From NCBI GenBank assembly GCA_027577595.1, contig JANBRJ010000118.1:1-48272 (forward strand): a stretch of DNA of 48,272 nt, written 5' to 3'. The notes under the pieces were generated by a model. It saw only the letters and a program-made list of their open reading frames with translations. It made no database searches and had not been told where the DNA came from. Both the position numbers and the translations under genes were made by a program. Below, piece by piece: positions 39,801 to 48,272 of the stretch; the first letter of the stretch is position 1, and every line of letters starts with the position of its first letter. Source of the DNA: Coemansia sp. RSA 487. Taxonomy: Eukaryota; Kickxellomycota; Kickxellomycetes; Kickxellales; Kickxellaceae.

Positions 39801-41963
39801 AGCCGCTAGACCGCTTGCGGAGCGCACAAACAGCCGCAGGAGCCCGGTATTGGAGTCGACATCGGGTTCGACGTCGGTAGGGTCCTCAACATTAGCAGCC
39901 TCAGCTGATGGGTCCAATGGCTCGCCGTTCTCATCGACAGCAGCGGCCTGCGTGGTACGCACAGACACAGGGAAGTATGACAGACTGAACGACAGCTGGC
40001 CGCGCTCGGTCTCGCCCATCTTGATAGGCATCGTCAGGCCCTCAGCCTCGGGCTGCTCCAGCAGTGTCTGCATCGGGTACTTGACAAAGCCGATCTTATC
40101 GTCCTTGCCGACATTGTTCCAGTCAAATACCTCCAGCTGCACAGTATCTGTCTTGCTGTAGATCAGCAGCACCAGCGTCTCGCCCCACGACGGCGCCAGC
40201 GTCTTCTCAATCGTGCGCGTGTGTACTTCATTGTCTGGGTGCTTGACGGTTGATACGCGCACATATGGGTCGGCCTTGCCAAAGGTGTCCATCTTGGGCA
40301 GGCCGCGCGCGCTGTGAAGCGTGGCAACAAGCACACCCTTCGCCGACGGAATTTTGGCAACCGCACCGCTAATGATCTGCTCTACATCCACCGTGAAGTG
40401 GTTTGGTGCATAGAACATTGGCCCCAGCGTCCCGTGCAGGATGTCCAGAATAAACGTCCGCAGCCCCGGGATGTGCGCAATGTCGAAGCCAAACGTGTCG
40501 CCACCGACAGGTTTCAGCGAGAAGTCGATAGTCGGGCGCTCCAAGAAACATACGTCGGCCGTGCGTACGTGCGGGAACACAGGGCCCAGCTGCAGCTTGA
40601 CTTGCATCTTTCCGCGAAAGACCATGTCCTCGACCAAAATTGGCATGCCTGCGCCGATGAAGCCCTTGCCAACGCGCACCGTTAGCACGACCTTTGGGTT
40701 GACACGGTTCTCGCGCAGCACCGCCGGCACGTCGGTCAGGTCGTTTGGCGTGAACGACGCATGCCAGTCCATGACGATCTGGTTGCGGTCCTCCAGCTCG
40801 CTGTAGGTACGCACACCGTTGACGCGGGGCGCCTTGGTTCCCAGTGTAAACGTCGTCAGGCGAACCGAGTCGACAAACCCAGGTGCACTCTGTGCCAGAA
40901 TCGGGTCGGCAATGTCGATCACCATGCGGCTCAGTGACGGCTCAAACATCAGCCAGAACCGCGTGACGAACTCGTTAAGCCATCCGACGCTCTCCAGGGT
41001 CTGTGTGATAGTTGCGTGCTCGTACGCACGCTGTAGGTCGTCCTTAACTGTGCGCCGGTACCGCTCAATCGAGTTGCGGTACCATTGCACGCCATATGTC
41101 ATGGCTATCGCAAGCCCAAACAGCCCCATGCGCAGCGTGGTCAGCACATACGTCAGAAACATCAGCCCAAAGACGCCTGCGCAGTTGCGCCACATCCCGG
41201 TCCGGTCGACCATTTCAATGTATGGCGCTACTATGTCGACGAACGACGGCTCTGTCGCTGGCGCGCTCTTCTTGCCGCTGTGGATCGCTCCCTGTTCCTT
41301 CCACCCAGCGACCGCCTTGTTCCCGTGTGTGGCGTCATCTTTTGCGCCCATGCTGGCACTATCCTTAGCGTCCTTTGCACCGTGCTCGCTTGCTGCTGCA
41401 GTGCCGTTGGTGGTGGAATTCCCACTAGCTTTGGTGGTTGCTGCAGGCTTTGAGCGCAGCTTGATGAACCCGGTTTCGCTGCTCAGTCGAATGACCGTAC
41501 GATGCGCCATCATCTTGGTGCGCGCGATATCGTATATCAGCTTGGACGTCATAGCCTTGCGTGGGGGTGTCGCACTGTTATCCTTGTCAGAAGCAGCTGG
41601 GCTTGTCTCCTTGTCAGATTGTGGTGGTGCAGTGTTGTCCTTGTCAGAGGGTGCTGTTGGCAGGGGGCCATTAGGTGGTGGGGTCCCGTTGGATGCCGAC
41701 ATCTTTGCTGCGTTCAGTGCCAGTGAGCGGAACCGCGAGGATGCGGTGCTCTGGGTCGACCCTTTCTCGCTAACTGCTGCTGCTCCAAAGGCAGAAAGCG
41801 CTTTTGACAGAGCTGGCGAAGGTGATGATTCCGGAGTAGTATCTTGTTGCGTGGTGCTATTTGCTGCTTCTGCTGCAGTAGCAGTAGCAGTAGCAGCAGA
41901 AGCAGCACCATTAGTTACTGGTGGTGCTTGTCCTTGCTGGGGTTGCGGGTCGTCTACAGCCAT
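36861..41963 (-). CDS. TCB: Tricalbin / extended-synaptotagmin-like ER-plasma membrane tether
   Basis: A 1700-residue protein. A long disordered N-terminus (~1-250, Ala/Ser/Pro/Thr-rich) precedes a hydrophobic hairpin (~265-300, GVFGLMFLTYVLTTLRMGLFG). The SMP lipid-transfer domain (~320-540) has ESVGWLNEFVTRFW, LRENRVNPKVVLTVRVG and DTFGFDIAHIPGLRTFI. Several C2 domains follow. The clearest begin VLVATLHSARGLPKMD, IVKLTCHEGRNLKN (with SKSDPYMRV) and VRMRVTSGTNLPAADKSGTSDPYVV. At least two more divergent C2-like segments occur, one near the C-terminus. Asp residues expected to bind calcium are kept in the first and in the SGTSDPYVV domain. Tricalbins anchor in the ER, bind plasma-membrane phospholipids and transfer lipids at contact sites. 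One exon of 5.1 kb. The stop codon lies in a tandem repeat (see findings). Confidence 0.95.
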   Translation of the reverse strand: MAVDDPQPQQGQAPPVTNGAASAATATATAAEAANSTTQQDTTPESSPSPALSKALSAFGAAAVSEKGSTQSTASSRFRSLALNAAKMSASNGTPPPNGPLPTAPSDKDNTAPPQSDKETSPAASDKDNSATPPRKAMTSKLIYDIARTKMMAHRTVIRLSSETGFIKLRSKPAATTKASGNSTTNGTAAASEHGAKDAKDSASMGAKDDATHGNKAVAGWKEQGAIHSGKKSAPATEPSFVDIVAPYIEMVDRTGMWRNCAGVFGLMFLTYVLTTLRMGLFGLAIAMTYGVQWYRNSIERYRRTVKDDLQRAYEHATITQTLESVGWLNEFVTRFWLMFEPSLSRMVIDIADPILAQSAPGFVDSVRLTTFTLGTKAPRVNGVRTYSELEDRNQIVMDWHASFTPNDLTDVPAVLRENRVNPKVVLTVRVGKGFIGAGMPILVEDMVFRGKMQVKLQLGPVFPHVRTADVCFLERPTIDFSLKPVGGDTFGFDIAHIPGLRTFILDILHGTLGPMFYAPNHFTVDVEQIISGAVAKIPSAKGVLVATLHSARGLPKMDTFGKADPYVRVSTVKHPDNEVHTRTIEKTLAPSWGETLVLLIYSKTDTVQLEVFDWNNVGKDDKIGFVKYPMQTLLEQPEAEGLTMPIKMGETERGQLSFSLSYFPVSVRTTQAAAVDENGEPLDPSAEAANVEDPTDVEPDVDSNTGLLRLFVRSASGLAATPSQARKMHVRAVAFVHDKKQPAIQCPEVKGTDAPSWEVGKEIFIPDRDAATIHLRIIDAGSDRTIGSLRIKVDDALVHQGGESGSDWYPLDGHPKAQVRLNVKWRPILMDPDIASSLGSGKRLPAAPIGIVKLTCHEGRNLKNVEAASGSKSDPYMRVMVQNQIRGKTRYIDSSLDPVWNETLFIPVHRVTETLALECLDWNRVERDKPLGEAMLKVSRLMGRKTTDENGDTVFVKTEPVEMWAGLRQRNGKIKGEIRFRASFVPSINFDDMLSDADRARGMLDMKIGDGGLVLGDEEPASAKSSSSLSSSANKEERAKNHVAHNTNSATPPSGNANMPRDEVTPQGDSIFSGMTGPGSDSLSQALSRYPRLPNIDYTQFKGGVLSMAVIGCRGLVRPFSGVFVNVYLNGNQQAPVIETPPSRRRGREHMWEDELAQAATPETRFDTLMFDLRCRPAGAGVDSDEMISIGKAEYSMRELVQQRLVNTPEPVWLPLDADTGEVLVFLRYDPVEDPELLPTESIADQGMVRMRVTSGTNLPAADKSGTSDPYVVARIDGVKVWESETVKKTLNPRWNEQTELGIRQRSKATLVLDVYDWNQIQSHTHLGTATIMLKDLPINELTESSYPLTSSNGKATLQLAFLFKPGYVEQHDDSTPVLLDVAHTVVKAPVTVIKGGASVVGNVVGGIFGKLSSKKPHFLSSGRRGSIDSDNSDAEDSSNAKSPRPVTADRKLSEAAIQAMASATNMPQDAANSPSTTAAATSPGGSSSAMGRPQSSSSAMGHHPTPPTSAIPMPQLSESADSFPSSGIVNVSIESVELRPTSSSGSKHVHKRNLLVTVEMNHKTLHKTRTEKDAVSATWTSERFALPVLQGSAPELVVAAKDHSSFRGDKTVAKFAALDVFAELKDELLRSGGSQVLKKVRMDADAASVVLSLEYVGRDGAIDDAAAETASIAGGASLLGRRGRHNRRSSAQSRKSFK

Positions 41964-42533
41964 CCTTTATCTATTCGCAGAAACAGGCGCTGTTGGAATA
42001 AGAGTGGGGTATAGTTGAAGAAGATGAATAAAGAAAAGGAAGAAAAAAGCGGAGAACAACAAATAGCGTACATGTTCTTTCTCCCAAGAGTGCGAAGGTT
42101 CTTTTGTACTTGAACGCTAGGAGAGGAGGGGAGCCACGCATATCTTTTGTTTGTGCTTTTGCTTTTGCTTTCTTTTTTTTATTTTATCAAAGCCAGAGGT
42201 TTTCTTCTGAAAACAAGCACAACGATGACGAGAGGCGGCGTCCAAAAACGCACACCAACAATGGCAAAAAAGAACCTGTTATGCAATAGTTTCGTCTGAA
42301 TTTTCCCTTGCACTTAATCTCCCCTGAACCTCTTTTAAATTGCTCAATTATCAGTGATCCTGTGATTCAGTATGGTTACAGCCGACAGAAATCAAATCAG
42401 CATCATCCTTTATCTAAATACTATTATCGCTCACTGGCTGCTGTTTTTTCTCTCTGCTCTTTATTAATTTGTTTCCTCAAATTCTACCTATTTTTCTTTA
42501 GCCGAGTTTTATAAACCAAATTTCATAAGAAAA
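41964..42533. promoter_or_regulatory. Divergent intergenic region (tricalbin / ATP18)
   Basis: About 570 bases between two divergent start codons, with pyrimidine- and purine-rich tracts. There is no supported gene and no clear TATA box. Confidence 0.5.
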
Positions 42534-42719
42534 ATGCGCGCCTGGCCGTTTCCGTACGCAAAGCTCATGCATCCGTTCCTCATTGGCGGAGGACTTACAT
42601 TTTTGATGTTCTCCAAGATCCAAGACGTAATGTGTGATACAGAAGGCTATGCCAACAACCCGAGCAACCCCAAGTACGCTGAGATCCAGGCTAGAAAGCA
42701 CAAGGCCGAAGGACACTAA
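42534..42719 (+). CDS. ATP18: Mitochondrial ATP synthase subunit i/j
   Basis: A 61-residue protein. The start MRAWPFPYAKLMHPFLIGGGLTF has the conserved pattern of a proline-rich N-terminus, a Lys and an HPF/WPF motif leading into a single membrane helix (~12-28). This is followed by IQDVM and GYANNPSNPK, corresponding to the NDPRNP end of Atp18. The subunit sits in the inner-membrane Fo part and helps dimer assembly. Very small but complete, with one exon. It ends ~100 bases from the stop of the convergent arginyl-tRNA synthetase gene. Confidence 0.88.
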   Translation: MRAWPFPYAKLMHPFLIGGGLTFLMFSKIQDVMCDTEGYANNPSNPKYAEIQARKHKAEGH

Positions 42720-42820
42720 AGAAACTTTCTCTTTTTTCAACTTTATTTTTCGACGCGGGGTCACAGAATAAACTAAAGTGGTTATAGGCTTGATAATATA
42801 TTTTTTTTGAGAAAATTGGT

Positions 42821-44515
42821 TCACATGCGCTCAAGTGGTGGGATGCCAAGAAGCAACAGTGCGTTGGCAATGACGATACGAGCCGCTTGGTACATTGCCA
42901 TTCGTGCATGTGCCAGCGGCAGAGACTGCCCGCCGACTCTGAGTTCCTCCAATGCAGCAGATACCGCGTGGCATAGGGCAAACAAGTACTGGACCACAAC
43001 GCACGGTTCCAGCGACTGCATGGCTGCAGCCAAAGTGTCTGGATACTGAGCGACAAGCAGAACGATATCTTTGGCCAACTTTTCCGACAGCAGGTCGAAA
43101 TCGGTAGCACCTAGATCTACCAACACACCATGCTTGCGTGCCAACGAGCACAGACGTACATGCGTGTACTGCAAATACGCACCAGTGTTGCCTTCAAAGC
43201 TCAGCACACGAGACAACTCAAACCGATACCCCTTGCTACGCTTGGCGCTCATATCCTGTATGTAGACGCACGACTGGCCCAGCACGCTTGCCGTGTGCTC
43301 AGGCTCCTCCAGGCTTGCGTACTTTTCTGGCGTCTTACGCATAACACCGTGCATCTTGTCTGAGCTTTGATCCAGCAGCTCGTCCAGAAACACGACGTCG
43401 CCTTCGCGCGTGCTCATTCCAGCGACCTTGCCAAATCCCACATGATGCAATGTGCCATCGAATGGCAGACCGAGTAGCCCAACGGTCTTGAAAATCCGCT
43501 TCATATGGCACTCTTGCTCGGCGCCCACCACATAGATCATTTTGTCAAAGTGGTATGCATCGTGCCTCTCGATTGCTGCGCCAATGTCGCGCAAAAGGTA
43601 TGTGCTTGCGCCGTCGCTCTTCTTGACCACCAGGGTGCCCAGAGATTTATCGTCCTGGCACACGATTTGCGCGCCCTTGTAGTGGCCAAGCAAACCAGCA
43701 TCCTTGAGAGCAGAAATTGCCCTATCCATACCCTCGCTGACATGCGACTCGCCCGAGTACACGTCAAAGTGGATACCAAGGCGCCCGTAAACTTCCATGT
43801 ACTTGTCAATGCTCAGAGCGCGGAACCGCTGCCATTGCGCAAGCGCTGTCGGATCACCGTCCTCCATTTTCTTAAAATACGCACGTGCGTCTTCTTTCAC
43901 CGACGGATCCTCTTTGGCCTTCTGGTTAATGGCAACGTATACCCGGTACAGATGCATAATAGGATCATCCACCAACTCGTGCTCCGACCCCATTTGGTCG
44001 AATCCAATAGCTAGAAGCCCATACTGCGTGCCCCAGTCTCCCAGATAATTCATCGCCACAACATCCCAGCCATGCAGTTTGTGCAAATTGCACACAAAGT
44101 TACCTTGAATCGTGCTCCGCATGTGACCGACATGGAAGGGCTTTGCAATGTTGGGTGAACTAAAGTCGACGACAACGCGCCTGCCGGTCCCCATATTGGA
44201 CCGTCCATACGCGTCTCCTGTTTGATGGACCACTGGAAGCACGTGGCGAGCTAGAGTGCCGTGGCTGACCTGGAAATTGACATACGGTCCTGTTGCGGTG
44301 GCTCCGGCAATGTACTCGTTGGGCGTGAATTGCTCAGCTACGGTTTGTGCAAGCTGCACAGGGTTGGTTTCGGTACGCAGACGTGCAGCGGATAGCGCCA
44401 AATCACCGTGCTTGCTAGTGTCTGGCACTTCAATTGCATTCTTGACAATACCAGCATCCAAGCCTGTCAGATTGACCAACTGTGTGGCAATATTGGTTTT
44501 GAAAATATCAAGCAT
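42821..44515 (-). CDS. Arginyl-tRNA synthetase (class I)
   Basis: From ATG 44515 the protein has 564 residues, close to yeast Rrs1/Msr1 size. Domains in order: an N-terminal Add1 domain recognising the tRNA D-loop (~1-95); the catalytic Rossmann fold with the HIGH-type motif in SSPNIAKPFHVGHMRSTI; DWGTQYGLL; YVVGAEQECHMKRIF; the KMSKS-type segment GKVAGMSTREGDVVFLDELL; and the C-terminal all-helical anticodon-binding (DALR) domain ending LLGIPPLERM. The frame stays open upstream to 44884 with in-frame ATGs, for example 44578 giving a ~21-residue basic/hydrophobic extension. A mitochondrial form from an upstream start is possible. I chose 44515 because conservation begins there (MLDIFKTNIATQL). 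Confidence 0.96.
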   Translation of the reverse strand: MLDIFKTNIATQLVNLTGLDAGIVKNAIEVPDTSKHGDLALSAARLRTETNPVQLAQTVAEQFTPNEYIAGATATGPYVNFQVSHGTLARHVLPVVHQTGDAYGRSNMGTGRRVVVDFSSPNIAKPFHVGHMRSTIQGNFVCNLHKLHGWDVVAMNYLGDWGTQYGLLAIGFDQMGSEHELVDDPIMHLYRVYVAINQKAKEDPSVKEDARAYFKKMEDGDPTALAQWQRFRALSIDKYMEVYGRLGIHFDVYSGESHVSEGMDRAISALKDAGLLGHYKGAQIVCQDDKSLGTLVVKKSDGASTYLLRDIGAAIERHDAYHFDKMIYVVGAEQECHMKRIFKTVGLLGLPFDGTLHHVGFGKVAGMSTREGDVVFLDELLDQSSDKMHGVMRKTPEKYASLEEPEHTASVLGQSCVYIQDMSAKRSKGYRFELSRVLSFEGNTGAYLQYTHVRLCSLARKHGVLVDLGATDFDLLSEKLAKDIVLLVAQYPDTLAAAMQSLEPCVVVQYLFALCHAVSAALEELRVGGQSLPLAHARMAMYQAARIVIANALLLLGIPPLERM

Positions 44516-44940
44516 CTTACTTCTATTATAGACGGTATGGTAAATAAGGAGAGAAGTAATGTCCAAGTATACTCGCATGCTATACACCCTTCTTCCTCCT
44601 CTTGAAAAGCTTCCTATATGACACATAAGCGCTTTTTCACTTGTTTCCTTTTTAAAACGGAAATTGGAAAAGCAAGACTTTATCACTTTGTAGTTAGAGG
44701 TGGCTATTTTAGCCATTAGTTCATTGTACAATTGAAACCGCAACGAAATACACATGTCTGCATTTCTAGCGTACAAACAAAAATACTCAAATGTATATTT
44801 ACAGTAAAGAGCACATGGTCTAGGGCCATATTTTTCCCTGTCTATTGTAAACATTTTTGGAATACTTGAGAAATGAAGAAACATACAACAAAAAGACCCA
44901 TCTCCATATACATGTCCACTTTGTTTACTAAATAAAAATA
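44516..44940. promoter_or_regulatory. Divergent intergenic region (ArgRS / Siw14-like)
   Basis: About 425 bases between divergent starts. On the ArgRS side it remains open in frame, which could encode an optional N-terminal extension. No other gene is seen. Confidence 0.5.
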
Positions 44941-45477
44941 ATGCAATCGACAGGAGCGCTCAAAAAGGAGGGCGAGGAGCTCATAGTACCACCGCTCAAC
45001 TTTGCCATGGTAGCGCCTGGAGTGTACCGATCTGGGTTCCCGAACCCACGGTCGCATCCATTTCTCCTGCAGCAGCGGCTACGCACAATCATTTACGTAT
45101 TCGATGGGGATTGCCAGCCGTACCACCAGCAATTCATAAGCGACAACTCAATAAACTACAAGCATTTCCGCGTGGCAGCCAACAAGGAGCCGTTTGTCGA
45201 GATGGATCATGCGATGGTTTCGGAGATCCTGGCCGAAGTACTGGATACGCGGAACCATCCGGTACTGTTACATTGCAACCGCGGCATCAGACGCGTCGGG
45301 TGCTTGGTCGGGTGCATCCGCAAACTTCAGGGCTGGGCAATGACTGCCATATTTGACGAGTACCAAAGGTTTTCAGGCACAAAGATCAGAATTGCCGACC
45401 AGGAGTTCATCGAGGTCTTCAAGGCCCCTGTACACATCGATCCGCAATACCAGCCGTCATGGTTAGAAACCGAATAA
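44941..45477 (+). CDS. Plant/fungal atypical dual-specificity phosphatase (Siw14/Oca family), divergent P-loop
   Basis: A 178-residue protein. The start PPLNFAMVAPGVYRSGFPNPRSHPFL is the conserved opening of the PFA-DSP family, and the catalytic loop lies at ~111-121. In yeast Siw14 removes the 5-beta phosphate of inositol pyrophosphates; Oca1, Oca2 and others are related and some are poorly active. The loop here reads HCNRGIRRVGCLVG instead of the usual HCNRGKHRTGCLVG. The catalytic Cys~112 and the phosphate-binding Arg~118 (Cx5R) are kept. The Lys and His before Arg and the Thr after it are replaced by Ile, Arg and Val. This suggests altered specificity or weak activity, as in Oca-type members. 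One exon; it is divergent from the arginyl-tRNA synthetase. Confidence 0.9.
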   Translation: MQSTGALKKEGEELIVPPLNFAMVAPGVYRSGFPNPRSHPFLLQQRLRTIIYVFDGDCQPYHQQFISDNSINYKHFRVAANKEPFVEMDHAMVSEILAEVLDTRNHPVLLHCNRGIRRVGCLVGCIRKLQGWAMTAIFDEYQRFSGTKIRIADQEFIEVFKAPVHIDPQYQPSWLETE

Positions 45478-45616
45478 AGAAAATGGACATGGAATGAGCA
45501 TATATTAACTTGGTTAGAGGAAAAAATGAAAAAAGAAGGATTGGGAATCGATAAAAGTAAAGGAAATTGGGAAGGTCGGGTTTTTTTGCTCCTCGAGGAG
45601 AAAAGGAACCTGAAAC

Positions 45617-47822
<2,206 letters not shown>

Positions 47823-48272
47823 TGTTACGCTAGTGTGTTGTCGTATGCAAGGTTGGCATGACATAGCCAATGGTGAATACAACAATGTATGGAAAATTGC
47901 AGGCAGTTTATTGGTTGTGCATGTTATAAACGTTAAATGTTGAGGCAAGGTAAAGCTATATAAAAAGGTTGTTATTGGCAAAGCAGGTTATTATCATTGC
48001 AAATATGTGATATTCTCGAGCCAGGCTGTCACGTTAGTATTTATTGTTATTTATGTGAATACAATGTTGATGGCACGTAAACAATAGCAATGGACGTGTA
48101 TAAAGGGCAAATAATTCTTTTAGGCATCTGCCTTTTGGATATTTCTTTTCTTTAGCTAATTTTTATTATTTTTATAATAGCTATAAACATATAGTCTGTC
48201 ACGCTAGTGTGTTGTCATATGCAGGGCTGATTTCCATACAGATGGGTTGGGGCAACCACTGGTTGTGGACAT
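47823..48272. repeat. Three same-oriented copies of the MITE terminal sequence, last one cut by the window edge
   Basis: TGTTACGCTAGTGTG followed by TTGTCGTATGCAAGG starts at 47823. A decayed TGTCACGTTAGTATT starts at 48027. TGTCACGCTAGTGTG followed by TTGTCATATGCAGGG starts at 48197 and continues to the edge. These match the ends of the element at 9435-9882. Having three left ends in the same orientation suggests nested or tandemly inserted, partly deleted copies. Confidence 0.65.

Overview
The window is nuclear DNA of a fungus, most likely a member of the Kickxellales (Zoopagomycota; Coemansia, Kickxella and Linderina are relatives). Three things point there. The housekeeping genes are typically fungal: tricalbin, Vps55, Isn1, arginine-specific CPA1 with its arginine attenuator peptide, and Atp18. 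Nearly all genes are single-exon. Several copies belong to an F-box-like family whose conserved phrases (PFPxLRxL, DDxLFRGN, EYLDI, and the N-terminal FQRLPLHIAE) I know from Kickxellales proteomes. The genus cannot be fixed from sequence alone.

Layout. 1-1289 holds the 5' part of a tryptophan synthase gene (minus strand) whose alpha-domain is degenerate. 1290-12300 is a gene-poor, AT-rich tract. It carries a tandem pair of broken F-box-like genes, an older inverted F-box-like relic, and a ~450 bp non-autonomous DNA element with long terminal inverted repeats. 12328-14770 is a divergent pair: a p24 cargo receptor and a secreted AA9 copper monooxygenase. 15145-23233 contains two large P-loop NTPases resembling the Crinkler/RHS class. 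They point tail to tail across a 3.5 kb AT-rich island that holds an orphan ORF and a broken F-box-like gene. 23619-29726 holds an ER J-protein, a MATA_HMG-type transcription factor, Vps55 and a CAP-domain secreted protein. 30699-31508 is a broken TMEM198/DUF4203-like multi-spanning membrane protein gene. 31838-47251 is a dense housekeeping block: CPA1 with uORF, a SWIRM-JAMM deubiquitinase, ISN1, tricalbin, ATP18, arginyl-tRNA synthetase, a Siw14-like phosphatase and WDR5. The right edge (47823-48272) returns to AT-rich DNA with three more copies of the terminal repeat seen at 9.4 kb.

How the genes work together. There is no operon-like pathway. CPA1 makes carbamoyl phosphate for arginine synthesis and is probably controlled by arginine through its uORF; arginyl-tRNA synthetase lies 10 kb away, probably by coincidence. 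p24, tricalbin, Vps55 and the J-protein serve the endomembrane system. WDR5 and the SWIRM-JAMM protein act on chromatin.

The points most worth following are the degenerate alpha-domain in tryptophan synthase, the intact-looking arginine attenuator peptide in a deep fungal lineage, the pair of Crinkler/RHS-like NTPases, the HMG-box gene as a candidate sex regulator, and the tricalbin stop codon that lies inside a 9-bp tandem repeat.
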